Made by a program: the position numbers and the translations under genes
Shown: positions 6,291 to 12,048 of the stretch, in pieces
Layout of the letters: each line of letters starts with the position of its first letter
Position numbering within the stretch: position 1 is the first letter of the stretch
Source of the DNA: Burkholderiaceae bacterium
GTDB taxonomy: Bacteria > Pseudomonadota > Gammaproteobacteria > Burkholderiales > Burkholderiaceae_C
Assembly (NCBI GenBank): GCA_031276435.1
Contig: JAISNB010000131.1
Coordinates: 1 to 12,048 of the forward strand
DNA length: 12,048 nucleotides
Direction of reading: 5' to 3'
The notes under the pieces: generated by a model
What the model saw: only the letters and a program-made list of their open reading frames with translations
What the model was told of the DNA's origin: nothing
The model's database searches: none

Positions 6291-6715
6291 ACCCCTCTCC
6301 CTAACCCTCCCCCATCCTCACCCCCAACCCCTCTCCACAAGTGGAGAGGGGAGCATATTGCCCCTCCCCTTTGGGGAGGGGTGGGTAGAGATTGGGGGGA
6401 GGGGATATGAAGAGAGAGTCTCCCTCGCCTCTTTCATTATTCTCCCTCGCCCCCTTTGGGGAGAGGCAAGCAGATTTTCCCCCTCGCCCCCTTCATGGGG
6501 AGAGGGTAGGGGTGAGGGGGGAACGTGATAATGCCCCATGCAGTGCTTTGCGCTGGAGTGAGACTGCCCCTCTCCCTAACCCTCCCCCCACGGGGGGAGG
6601 GGATCTGAAAATTACCCTCGACTCTTAATTCCATTCTCCCTCGCCCTTTTAGTGGAGAAAACTAAAAAACCCCCCTCTCCCCCTTTAGGGGGAGAGGGTT
6701 GGGGTGAGGGGGTTT
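6291..6715. repeat. Right cluster of GC-rich palindromic intergenic repeats
   Basis: Same repeat family as at 196-650 but in reverse orientation. 6329-6380 is the reverse complement of 222-274 with about four differences. 6567-6620 matches 422-370 reversed almost base for base. 6678-6718 matches 348-308 reversed. A middle module (about 6430-6462) repeats the TTTCATTATTCTCCCTCGCC motif found inverted at about 350-368. Palindromes include CCTCTCCACAAGTGGAGAGG (6330-6349) and the C/G-run hairpins near 6580-6602 and 6671-6698. The last module runs up to, and includes, the mogA stop codon. Hairpins here could end mogA transcription (inference). Confidence 0.85.
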
Positions 6716-7336
6716 TCAGCCGCCCGCGCGTGAGGTCGCGCTTTTGGGGCGAAACGCTTTGCACACCGCGTCGCGCGTTTGCAGGTGCGGCCCGCCAATC
6801 AGATCGATGCAATAGGGTACGGCGGCAAAGATGCCGCGCGTTCCGGCGCTCTGGCCTTGCGGGGGTGTTGGCCCTTGCAGCGTCTGGGCAATGGCTTTGG
6901 GCTGGCCCGGCAGGTTGATGATGAGGCTTTGCCCGCGAATGACCGCCACTTGCCGCGAGAGGATGGCCGTGGGCGCAAAGTCCAGGCTGATTTGGCGCAT
7001 TTGCTCGCCAAAGCCGGGCATTGTGCGCTCGGCTACGGCCAGTGTGGCTTCGGGCGTGACATCGCGCGGGGCCGGGCCGGTGCCGCCGGTGGTTAGTACC
7101 AGCGCGCAGCGTGCGCTGTCGACCAGTTCGATGAGGGTCTGGCGGATGAGCGGCAATTCGTCCGGGATCAGGCGCGCTTCAAAATCAATGGGGTTGAGCA
7201 GCGCGCGCGCGAGCCAGTCGCGCAGCGCGGGCAGGCCCTGATCCGCATAGACGCCGCTGGCGGCGCGGTCGCTGATGGAGACGATGCCGATTTTGATGCG
7301 CTCGGGGTTTGCGCTGATTGGCTGGGGTGTTGTCAT
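6716..7336 (-). CDS. mogA: Molybdopterin adenylyltransferase MogA
   Basis: A 206-aa cytoplasmic enzyme of molybdenum cofactor synthesis: it adenylates molybdopterin with Mg-ATP, making the activated form into which MoeA inserts molybdate. The sequence follows E. coli MogA closely along its length: KIGIVSISDRAASGVY near the N-terminus, LIPDE, TTGGTGPAPRDVTPEAT (nucleotide-binding loop), MPGFGEQMRQISL, ILSRQVAVIRGQSLIINLPG, GIFAAVPYCIDLI, and a C-terminal AFRPKSA. Length fits the family (E. coli 195 aa), with about ten extra residues at the N-terminus. ATG 7336 overlaps the darP stop as ATGA and is preceded by GGAG, so the two are translationally coupled. The last codon and stop sit at the edge of the palindromic repeat cluster. 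No other molybdenum genes are in the window. Confidence 0.96.
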   Translation of the reverse strand: MTTPQPISANPERIKIGIVSISDRAASGVYADQGLPALRDWLARALLNPIDFEARLIPDELPLIRQTLIELVDSARCALVLTTGGTGPAPRDVTPEATLAVAERTMPGFGEQMRQISLDFAPTAILSRQVAVIRGQSLIINLPGQPKAIAQTLQGPTPPQGQSAGTRGIFAAVPYCIDLIGGPHLQTRDAVCKAFRPKSATSRAGG

Positions 7337-7995
7337 GTTTGCTCCGGTTCTGGATTGTCAGCCGCCGCTGCCGCCGGGTTGGCCGCCGCCAGCGTGTCGC
7401 GGACAAGTCTGAATAGTTCGCGCCAGGCGCGGCCTTTGCGCGGCGCCTGGCCTTGCGAGTGCGCGCCGCTGGTTTCAGGCGGCGGCGTGTTTTTGCGCGC
7501 CTGCCGCACCAGTGCGCGCAAGGTTTGGGTCTGGGTTTGCGGAAATTGCGCCATCCAGTCGGTGATTGCCGCGTCGCTGGCGATCAGTTTGGCGCGCCAG
7601 TTTTCCGCCGCGTGCAGCAGCGCGGTTTCGGCTACCGCGCCCTGGCGCTGCGCTTGCAGCGCGGCGCGCAGGGTTTCAATTTGCGCCGGTTCCAGTTGGC
7701 GCATTAGTTTGCCTACGTACTGGCTTTGGCGGCGACGTGCGCCAAAGTCCTTGATGCGCTCCAGGGCTTGCAGTGCGTCAAGCAGGCGCGCGGGCAGCGC
7801 CTGTGCCTGGAGCCAGTCGGCGCGCAACTGGAGCAATTGCTCGCCCAGGGCTTGCAAGGCATCGCTTTGCACTTTGAGTGCGGTTTTGCTGGGCGCGTCG
7901 CCCTGGCGCTCGCGCGTGATTTGTTGATCGAGCGCGCTGCCTTCGGCTACGAAGTGGCCGCTCAGGTAATAGCCTTTTCTGGGTTTGCGTGCCAT
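7333..7995 (-). CDS. darP: Ribosome biogenesis factor DarP (YjgA, DUF615)
   Basis: A 220-aa protein of the YjgA/DUF615 family. Members bind late 50S subunit precursors near the peptidyl transferase centre and promote 50S maturation. Family features: the N-terminal MARKPRKGYYLSGHF, a helical middle region (ALQALGEQLLQL..., DALQALERIKDFGARRRQ), the conserved RRRQSQYVGKLMRQL segment, and a C-terminal GRAWRELFRLVRD. Most of the rest is predicted charged helix with no membrane segment. I chose ATG 7995, where the conserved start lies; an in-frame ATG at 8049 adds 18 residues that do not look like the family. It is the first gene of an operon with mogA (stop and start overlap as ATGA) and is divergent from pmbA, an arrangement I know from Burkholderiales. 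The tail (about 180-220) is Ala/Pro-rich and variable. Confidence 0.93.
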   Translation of the reverse strand: MARKPRKGYYLSGHFVAEGSALDQQITRERQGDAPSKTALKVQSDALQALGEQLLQLRADWLQAQALPARLLDALQALERIKDFGARRRQSQYVGKLMRQLEPAQIETLRAALQAQRQGAVAETALLHAAENWRAKLIASDAAITDWMAQFPQTQTQTLRALVRQARKNTPPPETSGAHSQGQAPRKGRAWRELFRLVRDTLAAANPAAAAADNPEPEQT

Positions 7996-8140
7996 GGATT
8001 TGTTTTTCAGTAGATGGCCGAGAAGTGGGAAGGCCGGAAATTGCCGCATGTCCGTGTCCGGATTGCGCTACAGGCCGCCGCCACGCGCGGCGGTTGCGCG
8101 CGCGCTTGGCGCCGCGCATTCGCAAACGCGGCGGGGCCAG

Positions 8141-8146
8141 TATGAT
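8141..8146 (+). promoter_or_regulatory. Candidate -10 element of the pmbA promoter
   Basis: TATGAT (5 of 6 to consensus) ends 10 bp before ATG 8157. If used, transcription would start within a few bases of that ATG, giving a leaderless or nearly leaderless mRNA, which would fit the absence of a ribosome binding site there. I found no good -35. If ATG 8142 is the start instead, this hexamer overlaps it and is meaningless. Confidence 0.35.
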
Positions 8147-8156
8147 AGCCGCCACC

Positions 8157-9536
8157 ATGAATTGCACAGCACAGCAGCCCGAGACGGGTTTCAGTTATTC
8201 CCGCGCGTTTTTTGAGGATCTGGTCGATTCGGCGATGGCGCATGCCAGGAAACTTGGCGCTACCGACGCGGGCGCTGAGGCGTCTGAGGCGGTGGGGCTG
8301 TCGGTTGGCGTGCGCAAGGGCGCGCTGGAGACCGTGGAGCGCAACCGCGACAAGTCACTGGGCGTGACTGTTTATGTGGGCCAGCGCAGCGGCAACGCCA
8401 GTACGTCGGATTTTTCCGCGCAATCGGTGGCGCAAACCGTGCAGGCGGCCTACGATATTGCGCGTTTTACCGCCGAAGATCCGATGGCCGGTTTGCCCGA
8501 CGCGGCGGATGTGGCGCGCGATGCCGTGGATTTGCAATTGTTTCATCCCTGGCCCATTAGCGCCGGGCAGGCCGCGGAACTGGCCCTGCGCTGCGAGGCC
8601 GCGGCTTTTGCCGCCAGCCCTCGCATTGCCAACAGCGAAGGCGCGGCGGTGTCGGCGCAGCAAAGCCATTTTTTCGCGGCGCATTCGCATGGTTTCAGGG
8701 GCGGGTACGCCAGTTCGCGCCACAGCATTTCGGTCGCGCCGATTGCCCAATTGCCGGGCAAGCGCGGCAAGATGGAGCGCGATGCGTGGTTCAGTTCCAT
8801 GCGCAACGCCAGCGATTTGGCCAGCCCCGAGGCCGTCGGGCGCTACGCGGCCGAGCGCGCACTCAGCCGCTTGGGCGCGCGCAAAATCACTACGCGCGAG
8901 TGCCCGGTGCTGTTTGAGTCCACACTGGCCGCCGGGCTTCTGGGCGGCTTTGTGCAGGCCGTCAGTGGCGGCGCGCTCTACCGCAAAAGCAGTTTTCTGA
9001 TCGATACGCTGGGCAAGCAGGTGTTTGCGCCGCATGTGAACATTGTGGAGGACCCGTTTATTACCGGCGGCAAAGGCAGCGCGCCTTTTGACGATGAAGG
9101 CGTGTTGCCGCGGGCGCGGCATGTGGTCAGTGGCGGGCGCGTGCAGGGCTATTTTCTGAATACCTATGCGGCGCGCAAACTGGGCCTGCGCACTACGGGC
9201 AACGCGGGCGGATCGCACAATCTTGCGCTGACTTCCACGCTGACGCAGCCCGCCGACGATCTGGACGCCATGCTGGCCAGGCTGGGCGACGGGCTTTTCG
9301 TGACCGAACTGATGGGCCAGGGGGTCAACCACGTGACGGGCGATTATTCGCGCGGCGCGGCTGGCTTCTGGGTGGCGGGCGGCAAGATTGCCCATCCGGT
9401 GCACGAGATTACCATTGCGGGCAACCTGCGCCAGATGTTTGCCGACATCGTGGCCGTGGGGGCCGACGCCTATACCTACGGCGCCAAGACCACGGGATCG
9501 ATACTTATAGGGCGCATGAAAGTGGCGGGCAATTGA
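8157..9536 (+). CDS. pmbA: Metalloprotease-associated protein PmbA/TldE
   Basis: A 459-aa cytoplasmic protein of the TldD/PmbA family (PF01523). TldE (PmbA) pairs with TldD to form a protease that trims unfolded peptides, matures microcin B17 and degrades the CcdA antitoxin in E. coli. The zinc-binding HEXXXH motif belongs to TldD and is absent here, as expected for the PmbA partner. Landmarks: EASEAVGLSVGVRKGALETVERNRDK near the N-terminus, GVTVYVGQRSG, the conserved ARKITTRECPVLFE block, GGALYRKSSFLIDTLGKQVF, DPFITGGKGSAPFDDEG, and the C-terminal YTYGAKTTGSILIG. Length matches the family (E. coli 450 aa). Start is uncertain: ATG 8157 follows a TATGAT box, while ATG 8142 adds five residues and has GGGG upstream. 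It is divergent from darP and convergent with the FecR/DUF6600 gene, 54 bp away. No tldD is in the window. Confidence 0.94.
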   Translation: MNCTAQQPETGFSYSRAFFEDLVDSAMAHARKLGATDAGAEASEAVGLSVGVRKGALETVERNRDKSLGVTVYVGQRSGNASTSDFSAQSVAQTVQAAYDIARFTAEDPMAGLPDAADVARDAVDLQLFHPWPISAGQAAELALRCEAAAFAASPRIANSEGAAVSAQQSHFFAAHSHGFRGGYASSRHSISVAPIAQLPGKRGKMERDAWFSSMRNASDLASPEAVGRYAAERALSRLGARKITTRECPVLFESTLAAGLLGGFVQAVSGGALYRKSSFLIDTLGKQVFAPHVNIVEDPFITGGKGSAPFDDEGVLPRARHVVSGGRVQGYFLNTYAARKLGLRTTGNAGGSHNLALTSTLTQPADDLDAMLARLGDGLFVTELMGQGVNHVTGDYSRGAAGFWVAGGKIAHPVHEITIAGNLRQMFADIVAVGADAYTYGAKTTGSILIGRMKVAGN

Positions 9537-9590
9537 TTGACACGCGGGCCGCCGCAAGCCTGGGCGCGCCGCGCCACACGCCCATTGCAA

Positions 9591-11798
9591 TCACTGTTGA
9601 ATGCGCCTGAACGCGCCGCCGCCACTGCCCGGCGACTGCGCGGTGCTGTTGCGGCCCGGCTGTTGTGGCGCCACCTGGCGCATGGGCGGCGCGCCAGCCG
9701 TTGCGGCGCGCGGGCTTTGACTTTGAATGCGGCGTATGCCGGAATGGGCGCTTGCGGGCGCGCCGCGCTGGATGTTGGGGGCGGAAGGCTGCGCGCGTGA
9801 CGGCTGCGGCGCTTGTTGCGCCGGGCGCGCCGCCGCTGGTGCGGTGGGGCTGGAGTCCATGCGCCAGGCCGTCCGCGCGGTGGGCTTGGGCGGCTGCTGG
9901 GCCATCCGGTTTGGGGGCGGCTGCTGTGGCTGGCGCGCGGGCGTGGCGCGTGGCTGGTAAGAGGTTGCCGCCCTTTGTTGTGGCGCGGGGGCGGTGGTTT
10001 GAGCACCAGCGGCACCATTGCGGTTGCGCGCGTCGCGGATCAGGCGCTCGCGTTCGCGCTCGGGGCCGGTGACGCGCACCGGGGCCGGATTGGCGGGCGC
10101 CACGCGCGCGGCGGGCTGGCGGATGGTGGTGGCGGCGCTGCCGCCGCTTTCAGTGCCCGCGCTCATGGGGCGCGGGGCCATGGATTGCGAGCGGATGGGT
10201 GCAGCGCCATTGGGCCGGGGCACAATCTGCCGGTCAGCGCCCGTGCGGGTGCGGCGCGGATCGACCATGCCATGGGCGTCTGGCCCGGGCCTTAGCATGG
10301 AATCTGCCGTGCCCGCGCTCGCGGAGCGCGGGGCTATGGATTGCGAGCGGACGATGGCAGCGCCATTGGGCCGGGGAACAACTTGCCGGTCAGCGCCCGT
10401 GCGGGTGCGGCGCGGATCGACCATGCCATGGGCGTCTGGCCCGGGCCTTAGCATGGGGCCTGCTGTGTTTGTGCCGGGGCGATGATTGTTGAGGCGCGCT
10501 GTCGCCGCTGGCGCAATTACGCGCGCATCGTGGCCCCATGTGCCGGGTGGCAGGCGCGACCCATCGGTAAACCGCGGGCGTTTGCCGCTGCCAGCGCCGT
10601 GGTCAGGCACAACGGTAATGGCCGCGGGACGGTGGAAGAAGTGGTAGTCCCGTGGCGGCGGGTGCTGGGGCCGGGGTTTGAGTCCATGGTTGATGCGGCT
10701 GTGGTAGCGCGCGCTGGCGTGATAGGGCGGATGCCAGTATTCGCCGGGCGCCAGCGGAAACCACGCGCCCGCGGGCAAGGTGCTGCCAATGGAAACGCGC
10801 CACTGCACGCCACCACTGCTGCCGCCCACAAATGCGACCAGCGCGGGCGCGTACACGGGCCGCACAGCGGCGGGGCCGGGCACCCAGGCCCAGCGCGCGC
10901 CAATTTGCGCCCAGCGGCCATAGTGAAACGGCGCAAAGCCCCAGGGCGCGTCATCCACCCAGGTCCAGCCCCAGGGCGACACCCAGCTCCAGCGGCCATA
11001 GCGGTAAGGCGCCCAATCGGTCACTGTAATGGTGGGGTACCAGACATGGCCGTAAGTGGCGTCCTGCGCCCATCGACCATGGCTGTCAAGCTGGTAATAG
11101 CCGGGCACCGCGCGCGAAACGTAGCGGGCCGTGACCGATTGCTCCAGCAGCGCGCAGCGCGCGGCCACCCAGCGATCGAAGTCATCTTGAAAATCCGCAC
11201 TGCCGCTGGCGGCAATGGCAAGCGCGCTGCCACTGAAGGTGATGCGCGCACGCGCCGCCACCGGGGTGGCCTGCCCGGCCTCGCTCCAGACGGTGGCGCG
11301 ACCGCGCGTGACACTGATTTGCGTGGTGCCAGATTGCGCATCGACATCGAGCCGGTATTGGCCCGGCTGATCGGCTGTCAGCGCGAGGTTTGGGGTGTCG
11401 ATCTCGATGCGCTTGCCCGGCGCCAATTGCCGCACTTGCAGGGCAAGCGAACCTTCGGTCAGCGCGAACCGGGTGGTTTGCTCGTCGAGCTTGAGCAGCG
11501 TGACATCGGCCTTGCCTTGCAGGTAAATGCCTGCGTTGTCCGTTTGCACTTCGAGCCGCGAGCGTGCGAGCGCCGACAGGCGCGCGCCATCGGTCAGCGG
11601 CATGTTGGCGCTGGCCGCCTGCCAGCCACTGCGCTCATCCAGCGCCAGAAGGGCCGTGCCATCCTGATGGCTGATGTAGGCCACGCGACTGGGCGGATCG
11701 GCCTCTTCGGCCAATGCGCTGCCGCACAACAGAACCAGGCCCAGAGCCAGGGCTTGCAAAACGCCAAGGCGCTTGTATACAGAAGAAATCGCGCGCAT
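9591..11798 (-). CDS. Secreted FecR-like / DUF6600 domain protein with repetitive C-terminal half
   Basis: A 735-aa exported protein. Residues 1-30 are a signal peptide: basic start (MRAISSVYKR), hydrophobic core (VLQALALGLVLL), likely cut after GSALA. A FecR-like beta-rich region follows (about 35-200: PLTDGARLSAL, LALTADQPGQYRLDV, TQISVTRGRATVW). Next is the Trp/Tyr-rich DUF6600 region (about 235-325: YGHVWYP, WAPYRYGRWSW, WTWVDDAPWGFAPFHYGRW, WAWVPGP). From about 350 on the chain is Pro/Ala/Arg/Gln-rich and probably disordered, with two 52-residue repeats. No transmembrane segment follows the signal, so periplasmic or surface location is likely; function is unknown, and the FecR resemblance need not mean iron signalling. 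ATG 11798 has GGAG eight bases upstream; an in-frame TTG at 11825 is less likely. It starts 34 bp after the unidentified gene at 11833-12048, so an operon is possible. Confidence 0.88.
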   Translation of the reverse strand: MRAISSVYKRLGVLQALALGLVLLCGSALAEEADPPSRVAYISHQDGTALLALDERSGWQAASANMPLTDGARLSALARSRLEVQTDNAGIYLQGKADVTLLKLDEQTTRFALTEGSLALQVRQLAPGKRIEIDTPNLALTADQPGQYRLDVDAQSGTTQISVTRGRATVWSEAGQATPVAARARITFSGSALAIAASGSADFQDDFDRWVAARCALLEQSVTARYVSRAVPGYYQLDSHGRWAQDATYGHVWYPTITVTDWAPYRYGRWSWVSPWGWTWVDDAPWGFAPFHYGRWAQIGARWAWVPGPAAVRPVYAPALVAFVGGSSGGVQWRVSIGSTLPAGAWFPLAPGEYWHPPYHASARYHSRINHGLKPRPQHPPPRDYHFFHRPAAITVVPDHGAGSGKRPRFTDGSRLPPGTWGHDARVIAPAATARLNNHRPGTNTAGPMLRPGPDAHGMVDPRRTRTGADRQVVPRPNGAAIVRSQSIAPRSASAGTADSMLRPGPDAHGMVDPRRTRTGADRQIVPRPNGAAPIRSQSMAPRPMSAGTESGGSAATTIRQPAARVAPANPAPVRVTGPERERERLIRDARNRNGAAGAQTTAPAPQQRAATSYQPRATPARQPQQPPPNRMAQQPPKPTARTAWRMDSSPTAPAAARPAQQAPQPSRAQPSAPNIQRGAPASAHSGIRRIQSQSPRAATAGAPPMRQVAPQQPGRNSTAQSPGSGGGAFRRIQQ
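10153..10464 (-). repeat. Tandem 156-bp repeat inside the DUF6600 gene
   Basis: Two adjacent copies, 10153-10308 and 10309-10464, each encode 52 residues built around MLRPGPDAHGMVDPRR and TRTGADRQ.VPRPNGAA. The stretch of roughly 75 bp encoding MLRPG...TGADRQ is almost identical at DNA level, while the flanks (GAAIVRSQSIAPR against GAAPIRSQSMAPR) have diverged. The period is a multiple of three, so copy-number change would keep the frame. Confidence 0.9.
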
Positions 11799-11832
11799 GA
11801 AGTGTCTCCGGACAGAACCTTGCAATGCCTCT

Positions 11833-12048
11833 TTAACGCATCAGGCGTTCAACTGGTTGGCCCAAAGAACCCGGGCCAGGGAAGCGCCGAGTCTGCTGCA
11901 TTCGGCCTTGCCCGCCATGCGCGAGCAAGGTCGCCAGGGTCTTTGCGTCAAATCGCGAACGCAGAGGCACCGGAAGCGGCGCGCTCCGAAGCTCCAGCAG
12001 CAGTGCGACGAAGTTCTTGCACACCAGCGGGAAGAGATACTCCCGGCG
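11833..12048 (-). CDS. C-terminal end of an unidentified gene
   Basis: A - strand frame enters from the right edge and runs 71 codons to TAA at 11833. The visible peptide begins RREYLFPLVCKNFVALLLELR, continues SAPLPVPLRSRFDAKTLATLL, and ends in a Gly/Gln/Arg-rich tail. Third codon positions in the first two thirds are mostly G or C, as in neighbouring genes, which supports a real coding region. I do not recognise the family and see no catalytic motif. It ends 34 bp before the start of the FecR/DUF6600 gene on the same strand, so both may form one transcript. An internal GTG at 12024 could also be a start of a 63-aa peptide, but the frame is open beyond it to the edge. Confidence 0.5.
   Translation of the reverse strand, partial: RREYLFPLVCKNFVALLLELRSAPLPVPLRSRFDAKTLATLLAHGGQGRMQQTRRFPGPGSLGQPVERLMR

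Noticed and set aside
8355..9590. A 411-codon - strand frame opposite pmbA
   Set aside because: It is the antisense shadow expected from strong G/C third-position bias in pmbA. It has no recognisable motif and no supported start, and pmbA itself is certain.

Overview
The window looks like chromosomal DNA of a high-GC betaproteobacterium, most likely of the order Burkholderiales (Comamonadaceae or Oxalobacteraceae type). Grounds: the divergent pmbA | darP(yjgA)-mogA arrangement, which I know from Burkholderiales; a DEAD-box helicase of the type seen in Comamonadaceae; a FecR/DUF6600-type envelope protein; and strong G/C preference at third codon positions in most genes. The assignment is by recognition, not by database search.

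Layout, left to right. (1) 1-141: C-terminal end of an EmrB-like DHA2-family drug exporter, + strand. (2) 142-702: non-coding DNA filled with GC-rich palindromic intergenic repeats, including two imperfect 122-bp direct copies 226 bp apart. (3) 703-2565: DEAD-box RNA helicase, - strand, with a leader of about 210 nt. (4) 2820-3833: L-asparaginase, - strand, with a probable intrinsic terminator just downstream. (5) 4108-5972: a stretch of visibly lower GC holding a small acidic protein of unknown function (+), a SAM-dependent methyltransferase (-) and a DUF1905 protein (-). (6) 5973-6715: non-coding, with a perfect inverted repeat, a dispersed palindrome of the CACTGCGAG/GGCAATCCA kind and a second cluster of the same GC-rich palindromic repeats. 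Its modules are reverse complements of those in the first cluster. (7) 6716-7995: mogA and darP, an ATGA-overlapping - strand operon for molybdenum cofactor synthesis and 50S ribosome assembly. (8) 8157-9536: pmbA/tldE, + strand. (9) 9591-11798: a large secreted FecR/DUF6600 protein, - strand, with two nearly identical 156-bp tandem repeats. (10) 11833-12048: probable C-terminal end of an unrecognised - strand gene.

Apart from darP-mogA, the genes show no obvious joint pathway. Most are housekeeping genes (RNA helicase, ribosome assembly, cofactor synthesis, TldD/TldE protease subunit) with accessory genes placed between them. I found no phage, transposase, CRISPR array, tRNA, rRNA or clear new defence system. 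The best leads are the two repeat clusters, inverted relative to each other, that bracket about 5.9 kb, and the lower-GC insert of unlinked genes within that bracket.
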